A stretch of 64,000 nt of DNA from NCBI GenBank assembly GCA_030593065.1, contig JAUVHV010000004.1, positions 54,077 through 118,076 of the forward strand. The letters are read 5' to 3'. Below the pieces are notes generated by a model. The model did no database searches, was not told the DNA's origin, and worked only from the letters and a program-made list of their open reading frames with translations. This document shows, piece after piece, positions 25,220 through 33,297 of the stretch (position 1 is its first letter; each line of letters starts with the position of its first letter). The position numbers and the translations under genes are program-made. The DNA is from Candidatus Omnitrophota bacterium. GTDB taxonomy: Bacteria; Omnitrophota; Gorgyraeia; JABMRG01.

Positions 25220-26450
25220 CCTAATGAGAATCGCCATAAGAAATCTCATGAGACACAAAAGAAGAACTTTTCTGACATCCTCATTGATTACCGTAGGCGT
25301 TGTATTTGTTCTTGTATTCATAGCCCTTTCAGGCTCGTTTAAAAACATGATGGTCAGTCAGATCACCGATTCTTTTCTCGGGCATATACAGATCCACCAA
25401 AAGGGTTATGTGGCGTCAATAGATACGCTCCCCCTAACAATGAACATGGGAGCGCAAGCTATAAAAAAAGTAAAAAAAGCGATAAGTGATGTTCCTGAGA
25501 TAGAAGCATATTCGATGAGGATAAAATTTGGGGGAATGTTCAGTAATTTTGTTGAGACTTCAAACATAAGACTTAACGGCGTCTATCCCGAAGAAGAGAT
25601 AAAAACCGTTCCACTCTTTTCGGAAAGAATCATGGAGGGGAAAAAGAGTATTACCAGGGGGGAGATACTTGTTCCTGAACTACTTGCGAAAGGAATGAAA
25701 GTCAAAGTGGGCGATATAATTGTTATTGTAGCTACTAACAAAGATGGTTCAGTTAATGGGAAACAATTTAAGGTTGGCGGAATCCTGGAAAGTGCGACTG
25801 GGCCAGGAGGCAGAGATGGATATATTCACATAGATGATGCTCTTGAGGTACTCAGGATGGACGATGTTGCAATAAGTGAAATTGCCCTGAGGCTTAATAA
25901 TTTCACTAATCTTGACGTCGCCTACAACAAACTTAGAAATATACTCTTAAAGGAACTGAATAAAGCGGGTAAACCCGTATTTGAGGTGCATACATGGGAA
26001 AAACTCTCCCCCTTCTACAACATTGCCAGGATGATAGACATCATGACATTGTCCATTAAATTCATGCTTATAGCGATAGTGTTAATCAGCATCATGAATG
26101 TTATGATCATGGCGGTATATGAGAGGATAAGGGAAATTGGCACTATTGCTGCAATAGGTACATTGCCGAAGAAAATCCTTTCCATGTTTCTTATTGAGGG
26201 ATTTTCTTTAGGGGTCTTGGGGGCGTTGATTGGTAATGTTCTTGGCATATTGATTGTTTATATTTTAAATATTTCAAAAATTACCTTTGATTTTGGAAGA
26301 CAGACAGGGCTTGTTCTTGAACCAGCAGTGAATTTTTCGGATATTTTTACCATATCAACAATTGTAATAATAGTGTCTGTACTGGCAAGCCTTCAGCCTG
26401 CATTCAAAGCTTCACGCATGGAACCAATTAAAGCCTTAAGGCATGTATAG
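25212..26450 (+). CDS. FtsX/LolE-like ABC transporter permease
   Basis: Inner-membrane permease with one N-terminal membrane helix (residues about 20-40), a large periplasmic MacB-PCD-like domain, and three C-terminal helices, with the FtsX signature YERIREIGTIAAIGTLPKKI between the first two. The start at ATG 25212 is fixed by AGGAGGTG 8 bases upstream; a longer frame upstream only overlaps the ATPase gene. The length of about 412 residues is normal for LolC/E-type proteins. Confidence 0.92.
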   Translation: MFNLMRIAIRNLMRHKRRTFLTSSLITVGVVFVLVFIALSGSFKNMMVSQITDSFLGHIQIHQKGYVASIDTLPLTMNMGAQAIKKVKKAISDVPEIEAYSMRIKFGGMFSNFVETSNIRLNGVYPEEEIKTVPLFSERIMEGKKSITRGEILVPELLAKGMKVKVGDIIVIVATNKDGSVNGKQFKVGGILESATGPGGRDGYIHIDDALEVLRMDDVAISEIALRLNNFTNLDVAYNKLRNILLKELNKAGKPVFEVHTWEKLSPFYNIARMIDIMTLSIKFMLIAIVLISIMNVMIMAVYERIREIGTIAAIGTLPKKILSMFLIEGFSLGVLGALIGNVLGILIVYILNISKITFDFGRQTGLVLEPAVNFSDIFTISTIVIIVSVLASLQPAFKASRMEPIKALRHV

Positions 26451-26460
26451 GAGAAATGAA

Positions 26461-27189
26461 ATGATCAAGACCTTACTTATGATTTTTGCATTAGCGCTGG
26501 CCGTGCCGGCTTATGCTGTGGACGGTAGCACACTTTTGGAGCAAGTCGACAGAAACCTTAATCCTGAATCTTACGAAGCTTATAGAAAGCTGATTAATAT
26601 CGAGCCTAATGGCAACAGAAAAGAGTTCGTACTTTTTACCGTAAAGAAGGGTAAAGACAAAATGGCGGCAGTGTTTATTTTGCCTGCGAGTGAAAAAGGG
26701 CGAAGTACGTTACGTCTTGATGAAAATATGTGGCTTTATATTCCCAATGTGGGCAAGCCGATCCGCATCACAAGCTTTCAGTCGGTTGTGGGGGGGGTCT
26801 TCAATAACGCAGACATATTGCGCCTTGATTACACATCGGAATATAATGTGGATCAGGTTGAAGAAAACGATGATGAGTATCTTCTTCATCTCAAAGCTAA
26901 AACAAATACTGTTGCCTATGACAAACTGAAAATGTGGGTGAATAAGAACAATATGCTGCCTTCAAAGATCGAGAGCCTTACAGAGGATTTAATGTTAATT
27001 AAAACTCTTTATTTTAAAGAGATTAAAGATTTTGGAGACGGTATAGTTAGGCCGTCTGTTGTCGAAACGGATAGCCCTCTTTATAAGGACTATAAGTCGA
27101 TTATGATTTTCGCAAAGATTAAAGAGAAGGAACTTGATGATGAGGTGTTTACTTTAACGTTTATGCCGAATATGGAGTCATTGAGATAA
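26461..27189 (+). CDS. LolA-like outer-membrane lipoprotein-sorting protein
   Basis: Periplasmic carrier with a LolA-type fold. A signal peptide covers residues 1-20 (MIKTLLMIFALALAVPAYA). The mature part has the family order of strands: LINIEPNGNRKEFVLFTVKK, DENMWLYIPNVGKPIRI, LRLDYTSEYNVDQVEE and KLKMWVNKNNMLPSKIE. ATG 26461 is chosen because AGGAGA at 26449-26454 precedes it; an earlier ATG at 26443 would spoil the signal peptide. Next to the ABC pair, it is probably the shuttle between the permease and the outer membrane. Confidence 0.87.
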   Translation: MIKTLLMIFALALAVPAYAVDGSTLLEQVDRNLNPESYEAYRKLINIEPNGNRKEFVLFTVKKGKDKMAAVFILPASEKGRSTLRLDENMWLYIPNVGKPIRITSFQSVVGGVFNNADILRLDYTSEYNVDQVEENDDEYLLHLKAKTNTVAYDKLKMWVNKNNMLPSKIESLTEDLMLIKTLYFKEIKDFGDGIVRPSVVETDSPLYKDYKSIMIFAKIKEKELDDEVFTLTFMPNMESLR

Positions 27190-28484
27190 TGAAATTGTTT
27201 ATTCTGTCAATTCTTACGATTGTACTTCTCCCGCAGTTAACTTTTGCTGAATCAGAATATACCCTTGATTTGGATGAAATAGAGAAAAAACCGCACAGCT
27301 TTGGCGGTTACCTCGAAGTTCGCCCTGTCCTTCTTGGGTTTGACAAAGATGCAGCTTTCTATAAACTGAAATTATACAATAAAGATGAGGGAAAAACAGG
27401 GGAAGAATACAATGCTAAGCTTCAACTTAACGCAAGCTATGAAAAGGGAATTGCGAAGTTTTATACGAAAATAAATGTTGATATGCAACAGTCTTATCTC
27501 GGATGGTCAGACAAAACAAGTGTTTTCGAAGGATACCTTTCGCTTAAACCTTCTTCGTCTTTTATCATTAATGCCGGGAAGAAAACGATGAAATGGGGTA
27601 AAGGATACGCATGGACACCAGCCGCATTTGTGGACAGGATTAAAAATCCTGATGATCCTAACTTAGCCCTTGAAGGTTTTATAAGCTTGTCGGCTGACTA
27701 TATTAAAAGCTATTCAGGGCCCTTAAAGACTATCTCGTTTACCCCTGTTTTGCTACCGGTTTATGACGATGTAAATGATGATTTTGGAGAGACGGATCAT
27801 GTGAATTTTGCCGGTAAACTATATCTTTTGCTATATGATACGGATATTGATTTTATGGTACTTGCTGGCGGCAGTAAAACTACAAGATTTGGTTTTGATT
27901 TCTCGAGAAATATCACCTCAAACTTTGAGATCCATGGCGAATTCGCATTTATTAATAATTTCGAGAAAAAATTTATTAACAACACAGGCGATATTTTTAT
28001 CAAGGAGTATGATGCGAAGAGCTATCTTTTAGGGATCAGATATCTTACAGAATTAGACACAACATTTATTGTAGAATACTACCATAGCGGCACAGGATTT
28101 ACTAATGGAGAGATGGAAGATTATTTTTCTTTTATCAATACAGCATATGAAACATATACTTCTTTAGGAAACGACAGTGATCTTCAAAAAGCGTTAAATC
28201 TTACAGAAGGGAACTATGGACGGATTAATCCGATGAAAGATTACCTTTATGCACGCGTCAGCCAGAAAGAACCCTTCAATATTCTTCATTTCACTTCTTC
28301 CTTAACAGGAATTTTTAATGTCAATGATAAAAGTTTTTCTCTTTCACCGGAGGTTCTTTATACCGGCATCACAAATCTTGAACTGCGGTTGAAAACCAGC
28401 TTTCTGGTAGGTGAAAGCAACAGTGAGTATGGAGAAAAACAAAATGATTATAGAGTTGAATTTAGGACGAGGTATTATTTTTAG
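27189..28484 (+). CDS. Putative outer-membrane beta-barrel partner of the export cassette
   Basis: A signal peptide (about residues 1-20, ending TFA) is followed by alternating polar and aromatic strands (FGGYLEVRPVLLGF, AFYKLKLYN, FIINAGKKTMKWGKGYAW, NFEIHGEFAFINNF). The C-terminus YRVEFRTRYYF ends in phenylalanine, as in outer-membrane barrels. The ATG overlaps the previous stop (TAATG). Its family was not recognised; the context suggests it is the outer-membrane receptor or channel of the LolA-like carrier route. Confidence 0.72.
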   Translation: MKLFILSILTIVLLPQLTFAESEYTLDLDEIEKKPHSFGGYLEVRPVLLGFDKDAAFYKLKLYNKDEGKTGEEYNAKLQLNASYEKGIAKFYTKINVDMQQSYLGWSDKTSVFEGYLSLKPSSSFIINAGKKTMKWGKGYAWTPAAFVDRIKNPDDPNLALEGFISLSADYIKSYSGPLKTISFTPVLLPVYDDVNDDFGETDHVNFAGKLYLLLYDTDIDFMVLAGGSKTTRFGFDFSRNITSNFEIHGEFAFINNFEKKFINNTGDIFIKEYDAKSYLLGIRYLTELDTTFIVEYYHSGTGFTNGEMEDYFSFINTAYETYTSLGNDSDLQKALNLTEGNYGRINPMKDYLYARVSQKEPFNILHFTSSLTGIFNVNDKSFSLSPEVLYTGITNLELRLKTSFLVGESNSEYGEKQNDYRVEFRTRYYF

Positions 28485-28669
28485 CAATAAAGTAATTAAT
28501 AACTATGATACATCGAAATATTATAGGAATAATTATAACGTCAATGTTTTTAAAGAAAAGGCTAATTTTTTAAGGAGAAAAAAGCAATTTTAGAGATTGT
28601 AAAAAATTAAAGAAACCCTTGATGTAAAAAAACTTACGGTTTCGTGATACGTAACCTGTTGAAAGAGGA
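28485..28669. other. A+T-rich tail of the export cassette
   Basis: No gene supported. The frame that continues past the barrel gene here is short and low-complexity. No convincing terminator was found. Confidence 0.4.
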
Positions 28670-29030
28670 AGCAAAAACACCTTTGTATTTTTTTCGCCGC
28701 CGCTGCAATATAAAAAGGACTTTTTTATCCTTTGCAAAGCAAAGGATAAGTTTTATGATTTTTGCGAGGGAGAGGACGCAAGGTGTTTGGCATATTTTGC
28801 CGCCTCCAAAATGCGCCAAACACAAAGAAGCCGAAGCATACTCTCGCATAACCAACAAGGCCGCCGGCCTAGGCGGCCGACAAGAGAGCCTGAGCCCCAG
28901 TGAAGGCGAACGGCGCCAACACCACCCACGTAGCCCGCTGGAGCCGACGCTCAGGAGGCGGAAGCGGGCGGTGAATTCAATCATCAAATCAATGGAATTT
29001 TATATATTGTAAAACCCATACAGAAGGCCA
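28670..29030. repeat. 361-bp inverted repeat, right copy
   Basis: The mirror copy of 23859-24219, same length, about 99% identical. The unique segment between the copies is 4,450 bases and contains only the promoter and the four export genes. No target-site duplication was visible at the outer edges. Confidence 0.93.
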
Positions 29031-29302
29031 GCCAAATGTTCTAATATAGATTTTAGGCATGGCCTTTCTATAAGTCCTTTATTTTTAATGTGTTTATGCG
29101 AATTTTGGGCTTCAAAAAAGAAAGAATTGAAAGGGGCAAAAAAATCAAAAGAAAAAATCTCTTTTTGGGCGATTTTGATGTTTTTGCGTCTTACCCTTTG
29201 GGTAATCCGCGCAGCAACTAAGGAAGTTGCTGCTAAAAAGCAGATAAAGATGTATTCCCCACCCACCCGCAGTCGCTCCGCGCCTGCCCCTTTAAAAACC
29301 TA
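29031..29302. other. Non-coding stretch between repeat and HTH gene
   Basis: No gene supported. Contains A-rich tracts and a hairpin AGCAACTAAGGAAGTTGCT near 29213. The short open frames on both strands are low-complexity and match nothing recognised. Confidence 0.4.
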
Positions 29303-29341
29303 TTGACAAGAACTGTAAAAAGGTGTAGGATTTAATCCTAC
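29303..29341 (+). promoter_or_regulatory. Promoter with palindromic operator for the first small HTH gene
   Basis: TTGACA at 29303-29308 and TAGGAT at 29326-29331 are spaced by 17 bases. The palindrome GTAGGATTTAATCCTAC (29325-29341) covers the -10 box and ends just before the ATG at 29343. This suggests autoregulation by the HTH protein and a very short or absent mRNA leader. Confidence 0.7.
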
Positions 29342-29342
29342 C

Positions 29343-29522
29343 ATGAAAAGATATAATCTAAGCCAAGCAGCGAAAGAATTAGGTGTTACCCGCCAAACTC
29401 TCTACTATTGGATTATGAAAAAATGGATTAAGCCAAAGAGAGATTACCGGAATTATCCTGTATTTACTGAAGAGGATATAAAGAATATTCAAGAATGGCA
29501 AGATAAATTACACGAAGAGTGA
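29343..29522 (+). CDS. Small MerR-like helix-turn-helix protein, module 1
   Basis: A 59-residue protein that is almost only a MerR-type HTH: SQAAKELGVTRQTLYYW (helix-turn-helix) followed by WIKPKRDYRNYPVF and TEEDIKNIQEW. Such mini-HTH proteins act as repressors or as excisionase-like recombination directionality factors. A close paralogue (about 80% identical DNA over most of its length) lies at 31977-32159 in front of a different cargo gene. Its own palindromic operator lies just upstream. It is 6 bases from the NTPase gene. Confidence 0.85.
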   Translation: MKRYNLSQAAKELGVTRQTLYYWIMKKWIKPKRDYRNYPVFTEEDIKNIQEWQDKLHEE

Positions 29523-29528
29523 TCTATT

Positions 29529-31784
29529 ATGTTTATATCTGATACTCCTATTAATGTAGAAGAAGATGATGTTTTAGGGCGTGCACGATTTTCTCATGCC
29601 CTGGCTGAGACAATCATAGACTTTGATGACACTAAAAGCATTGTTATTGGATTGTATGGTAAATGGGGTGTTGGCAAAAGTTCTGTAGTTAATTTGATGT
29701 TGGATTATTTAGAAAAGAAAAAAGAATATATTGATAAGCAAGTCCTTACTATCAGTTTTAATCCCTGGAATTTTTCTGAGCAAAATCAACTTATAACTAC
29801 ATTTTTTAATGAATTGGCAAATAAACTTCAATATATTGATAAGTCAAAACAGGCAAAATCTATTGCAAAAAAATTAAAGTTATACGGAAGTTTTTTAAGT
29901 GCTACAGCAGTAATATCTGATCTACTAAGATATATTTTTCCTACTGTATTTTTTGTTTTGGCGCTTTTAATATTTGGTTCTTCATATTTTCAGAACATTC
30001 GGATTATAGCTTATATTATTTCATCTTTGTTAGCAGTATTTGGCTTAATATCTGCTGTTTCAAAAAAAGTTTTATTTTCAATAAGCGATTTCTTTTTAGA
30101 AAAGTCAAAGTTTAGCGAAAAAACGCTCGAAGACTTGAAGAATGATTTGAATGACGCTATTCTTAAGCAAAATAAGAGGCTGATAATTGTTATAGATGAT
30201 ATAGACCGATTAAATCAAAAAGAAATAAAACAAATGTTACAGCTAGTTAAAATTAATGCAGATTTTCCAAATACAGTTTACCTTCTCCCATTTGAAAGGA
30301 AGATAATTGAAAAAAACCTTGAAGAGCAAAAAGGCTTATCTGGGAAAGAGTATTTGGAAAAGATAGTTCAGGTGGATTTTGATATTCCCGCTATCCAAAA
30401 GGCTAAGTTATACAAACATTTATTTGCTCAGTTAGATGCGATAATCAAACATGTTCCAGAAAATCGTTGGGACGAAAGGCATTGGGGCAATTTATTTCAT
30501 TCAGGTTTTAAAGAATTTTTTCATTCCCTAAGGGATGTAAAACGTTATATTAATAGCTTGCATTTTAATTTTCTATTAATTAAGAAAGAAGACGTTTTTG
30601 AATTAAATCCTATCGACTTTATTGGGATAGAAGCGATACGTATTTTTGTTCCAGATTTCTACCACTCTTTAAAAGAAAAGAATAGCTTATTTACATCTAT
30701 AAATTCTCATTATGGTTCACGATCTTCTTCAAAAGAAGATGATTCGAGAAAGAACGAAATAGATGATCTGCTCAACTCAACTCCTGATTATGTAAGGAGT
30801 ATTGTCTATGAATTATTTCCGCAGGTGAAAGGCTTATTTGATAATACGCATTATGGTAATGACTTCCAAGAACGCTGGAAGAAAGAACTAAGAATTTGTG
30901 CTACAGAATTATTTGATCGCTATTTTATCCTTGATGTTCCTGAAGGCGAAATTGCACAATTCGAAGCAGAAACTTTGCTCACTTTGACTAATAGCCGTGA
31001 AAAATTTGTAGAAGAATTGAGAAAATATATTAAGGATGGTAGGATACGTAAAGCCTTAGATATGTTAGGGAGTTTTACAGATAGTTTTGATCTTGCAGAT
31101 GCTGAAGTAATCGTTACATCTTTGTTTGATATAAGTGATGAGTTGCCAGAAGAACGAGGTGGATTTTTTGATATTGGAATTGGTATGTGTCTTATGCGTA
31201 TTATTTATCATTACTTGAAGCGGTTTAAGAATGTTAGCAAAACATCCGAAATTTTAAAAAAGGCAATTAAGCAAACCACGGGTTTATATGGATGTGTAGA
31301 TAAAATTTCTATAGAAATTCAAGGCATTGAGAAAGAATCTCAATACGAACGATTAATTTCTAAGGAAGATGCAGGAAAATTTAAAGAATTGTGTAGTAAT
31401 AAAATCAAAGAGTTTCAAACGTCCCCTGTACTTAGAAGATCAAAGCATTTGGCATATATGTTATATCGCTGGAGAGACTGGAGAAAGGTTGAAGAGCCAA
31501 GAGAATTTGCAGGCACTTTTCTTGATTCAGATGAAGGCATAGTTTTTCTTGTAAAAAGCTTTCTGTCTCGAAGCCATCGTCATTCAATGGGCGATTATAT
31601 TAGTAGAGTTGTTTATAAAATTGATTACAAAGGTTTAAGCGAGTTTATTGATTTAGAACGTGTTAAAGAGCACATAAAGAAAATAGATATTTCTAAATTG
31701 TCAGGTAATAGTAAAAGGGCGGTTGAGCTGTTTTTGAAAAATTTTGATCGGAAAGATAAAAATAACGATTTTGATGAGGATTAA
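29529..31784 (+). CDS. KAP-family P-loop NTPase with transmembrane insertion
   Basis: A 751-residue protein. Walker A lies in IGLYGKWGVGKSS (about residues 41-53). A pair of membrane helices follows at about residues 133-175 (FPTVFFVLALLIFG, IIAYIISSLLAVFGLISAV). Walker B is RLIIVIDDIDRLNQKE (about residues 217-232). This membrane insertion inside the NTPase domain is the KAP hallmark (PF07693). The C-terminal 400 residues are helical and unassigned. KAP NTPases are often plasmid- or phage-associated, and some (PifA) exclude phages, so a defence role is plausible but not shown. Its stop overlaps the start of a serine-recombinase remnant. Confidence 0.88.
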   Translation: MFISDTPINVEEDDVLGRARFSHALAETIIDFDDTKSIVIGLYGKWGVGKSSVVNLMLDYLEKKKEYIDKQVLTISFNPWNFSEQNQLITTFFNELANKLQYIDKSKQAKSIAKKLKLYGSFLSATAVISDLLRYIFPTVFFVLALLIFGSSYFQNIRIIAYIISSLLAVFGLISAVSKKVLFSISDFFLEKSKFSEKTLEDLKNDLNDAILKQNKRLIIVIDDIDRLNQKEIKQMLQLVKINADFPNTVYLLPFERKIIEKNLEEQKGLSGKEYLEKIVQVDFDIPAIQKAKLYKHLFAQLDAIIKHVPENRWDERHWGNLFHSGFKEFFHSLRDVKRYINSLHFNFLLIKKEDVFELNPIDFIGIEAIRIFVPDFYHSLKEKNSLFTSINSHYGSRSSSKEDDSRKNEIDDLLNSTPDYVRSIVYELFPQVKGLFDNTHYGNDFQERWKKELRICATELFDRYFILDVPEGEIAQFEAETLLTLTNSREKFVEELRKYIKDGRIRKALDMLGSFTDSFDLADAEVIVTSLFDISDELPEERGGFFDIGIGMCLMRIIYHYLKRFKNVSKTSEILKKAIKQTTGLYGCVDKISIEIQGIEKESQYERLISKEDAGKFKELCSNKIKEFQTSPVLRRSKHLAYMLYRWRDWRKVEEPREFAGTFLDSDEGIVFLVKSFLSRSHRHSMGDYISRVVYKIDYKGLSEFIDLERVKEHIKKIDISKLSGNSKRAVELFLKNFDRKDKNNDFDED

Positions 31785-31937
31785 TGAATATCGCAATATA
31801 TATAAGAGTTAGCACCGAAGACCAAGCAAAAGAAGGATATTCCTTAGGAAGTGCAAAAGGAATATCTTGAATCCTTTGCTAAACGTGAGGGCCACCATGA
31901 AATTTTTAAAGTCTATTGTGACGATGGCTTTGGATGA
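31784..31937 (+). pseudogene. Serine recombinase remnant, module 1 (frameshifted, truncated)
   Basis: Starts on an ATG overlapping the NTPase stop. It encodes MNIAIYIRVSTEDQAKEGYS, the typical N-terminus of a large serine recombinase with the catalytic serine in RVST. A one-base shift near 31853 breaks the frame. The continuation in the next frame, KEYLESFAKREG and FKVYCDDGFG, ends at TGA 31935. Only about the first 50 residues survive, so the protein is inactive. Confidence 0.85.
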
Positions 31938-31976
31938 AGAGAGAAGATTAAAATCAGAAAGATAAAATAAAGACCG

Positions 31977-32159
31977 ATGAAAGGCAAGTGCTATAATATG
32001 AAAGAAGGGATAAGAGAGCTAGGCGTTATCCGCCAAACTCTCTATTATTGGATTAAGAAAAAGTGGATTAAGCCAAAACGAGATTACCGTAATTTCCCGG
32101 TCTTTACTGAAAATGATATACTAAATATTAAAGAGTGGCGAGAGAGGTTAAAGGAGTAA
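31977..32159 (+). CDS. Small MerR-like helix-turn-helix protein, module 2
   Basis: A 60-residue paralogue of the protein at 29343-29522. The shared core is RQTLYYWIKKKWIKPKRDYR, followed by FPVFTENDILNIKEW. ATG 31977 keeps the residues CYNMKEGIRELG, which align with RYNLSQAAKELG of the first copy; ATG 31998 is an alternative. Unlike copy 1 it has no clear promoter palindrome in front, because a recombinase remnant occupies that space. The cargo gene follows by one base. Confidence 0.8.
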   Translation: MKGKCYNMKEGIRELGVIRQTLYYWIKKKWIKPKRDYRNFPVFTENDILNIKEWRERLKE

Positions 32160-32160
32160 T

Positions 32161-32778
32161 ATGAGTTATTTTCAAATAAAAAGATATGCGAGGCTTTTTG
32201 GAGAGTTTGAACAATTAACGCAGGAATATTGGTCTGCACTTCCTGAACAACATCACGATTCTTTTCTTGGGCGATTTAAATATACAGAAAACGAAGAATC
32301 TTTAAAAATAAGAATGAAAATTGCACAAATGTTGCCTTTCATCCAAAGAGCTGCCAGTTATCTAGGAGTTTCTTACACCGGTAAATCTATACCCCCAGCA
32401 GCAATTGGTGGGGTTATTGCTCCAGTAGATCTTTTTCAATCTGTAATTGATCCTCAACAAGGATACGAAATTGTAGATAGGAAATACATTATGGATACAA
32501 TTAATGCAGCCAAAAGCTTAGCGGCTGAAAGGAAAAGAAAAGAGTTGTTTTATATATTGCTGCCTTGGAATTGGATAATTGAAATATGTGCTTTTATAAT
32601 CAGAATTCCTTTCCTAATTTTGCGCCGAGCAGGTCTACCATCAAAAGTTGAAGAAAACATTATTGCTCATACTATTAAAATTGTTGCAACAATTATTTTA
32701 ATAAGCTGGCTGACATATAAAGGTGTATCTTTAACTGGCATAGATATTGTGGGTTTAATTAAAAGTTTTATTAAATGA
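32161..32778 (+). CDS. Membrane-associated protein of unknown function, module 2 cargo
   Basis: A 205-residue protein with a soluble N-terminal half (about residues 1-130) and two hydrophobic segments, about residues 138-160 (LFYILLPWNWIIEICAFIIR) and 170-200 (IIAHTIKIVATIILISWLTYKG). No family was recognised. It occupies the same slot between a small HTH gene and a serine-recombinase start as the KAP NTPase does in module 1. Its stop overlaps the recombinase ATG (ATGA). A defence or toxin-like role is only a guess from location. Confidence 0.65.
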   Translation: MSYFQIKRYARLFGEFEQLTQEYWSALPEQHHDSFLGRFKYTENEESLKIRMKIAQMLPFIQRAASYLGVSYTGKSIPPAAIGGVIAPVDLFQSVIDPQQGYEIVDRKYIMDTINAAKSLAAERKRKELFYILLPWNWIIEICAFIIRIPFLILRRAGLPSKVEENIIAHTIKIVATIILISWLTYKGVSLTGIDIVGLIKSFIK

Positions 32779-32918
32779 AAGTTGCCGTTTATATAAGAGC
32801 ATTAACTGAAGATCAAGCAAGAGAAGGCTATTCCCATAGTTTTGTTTATGCAAAACTTAACATGGGGACAGGTTCTCTTAAGGTGAAGAGGAAATATCTT
32901 GAGGCTTTTGCTCAATAA
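32775..32918 (+). pseudogene. Serine recombinase remnant, module 2
   Basis: Encodes MKVAVYIRALTEDQAREGYS and, after an inserted segment, RKYLEAFAQ, matching the N-terminal 40 or so residues of a large serine recombinase. The catalytic serine region reads RALT where RVST is expected. The inserted bases include GGGGACAGGTTCTCTTAA, which resembles the core of the dispersed repeats. It stops after 47 codons. Confidence 0.75.
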
Positions 32919-32936
32919 AGAAGTATAAAATACCTT

Positions 32937-33212
32937 ATGCAAAAAAAATTTAAGCGGACAGGAAAATATTGCGTATATATTCTTGAATGCGCGGATAAAA
33001 CTTATTATACAGGCTATACACAGGATATTAAAAGGCGCTTGCAGTTGCACAATGCTGGCAAAGGTGCAAAATATACAAGAGATAGAGGACCGGTAAAATT
33101 GGCCTGGTATAAAGAGTATAGATATTTTAAGCCTGCATTTTTAGAGGAGAAGAGAATAAAGCTGCTTACACGTAAACAGAAGGAAAAACTGATTAATGCG
33201 AAGAAAAGGTAG
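32937..33212 (+). CDS. GIY-YIG domain protein (UPF0213/YhbQ type)
   Basis: A 91-residue stand-alone GIY-YIG domain. The characteristic strands are [20 protein letters not shown], then [20 protein letters not shown] with the conserved arginines, and [20 protein letters not shown]. Family members are small nuclease-like proteins whose cellular role is mostly undefined. It marks the return to ordinary chromosomal genes after the accessory island and overlaps the longest possible miaB frame. Confidence 0.88.
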   Translation: MQKKFKRTGKYCVYILECADKTYYTGYTQDIKRRLQLHNAGKGAKYTRDRGPVKLAWYKEYRYFKPAFLEEKRIKLLTRKQKEKLINAKKR

Positions 33213-33228
33213 TAAGGATAAAGTTGTC

Positions 33229-33296
33229 TCGAATTCTAAGATGGTTGAAAATTCTTTCGCTGAAAAGCAGCTCAACAATTTTCAACCAGAATTCGA
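33229..33296. repeat. Imperfect inverted repeat upstream of miaB
   Basis: TCGAATTCT and GGTTGAAAATT (33229-33253, with five extra bases between them) pair with AATTTTCAACCAGAATTCGA (33277-33296). It lies between the GIY-YIG gene and the probable miaB start. It has the look of a dispersed palindromic element, but no second copy was found in the window. Confidence 0.6.
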
Positions 33297-33297
33297 C

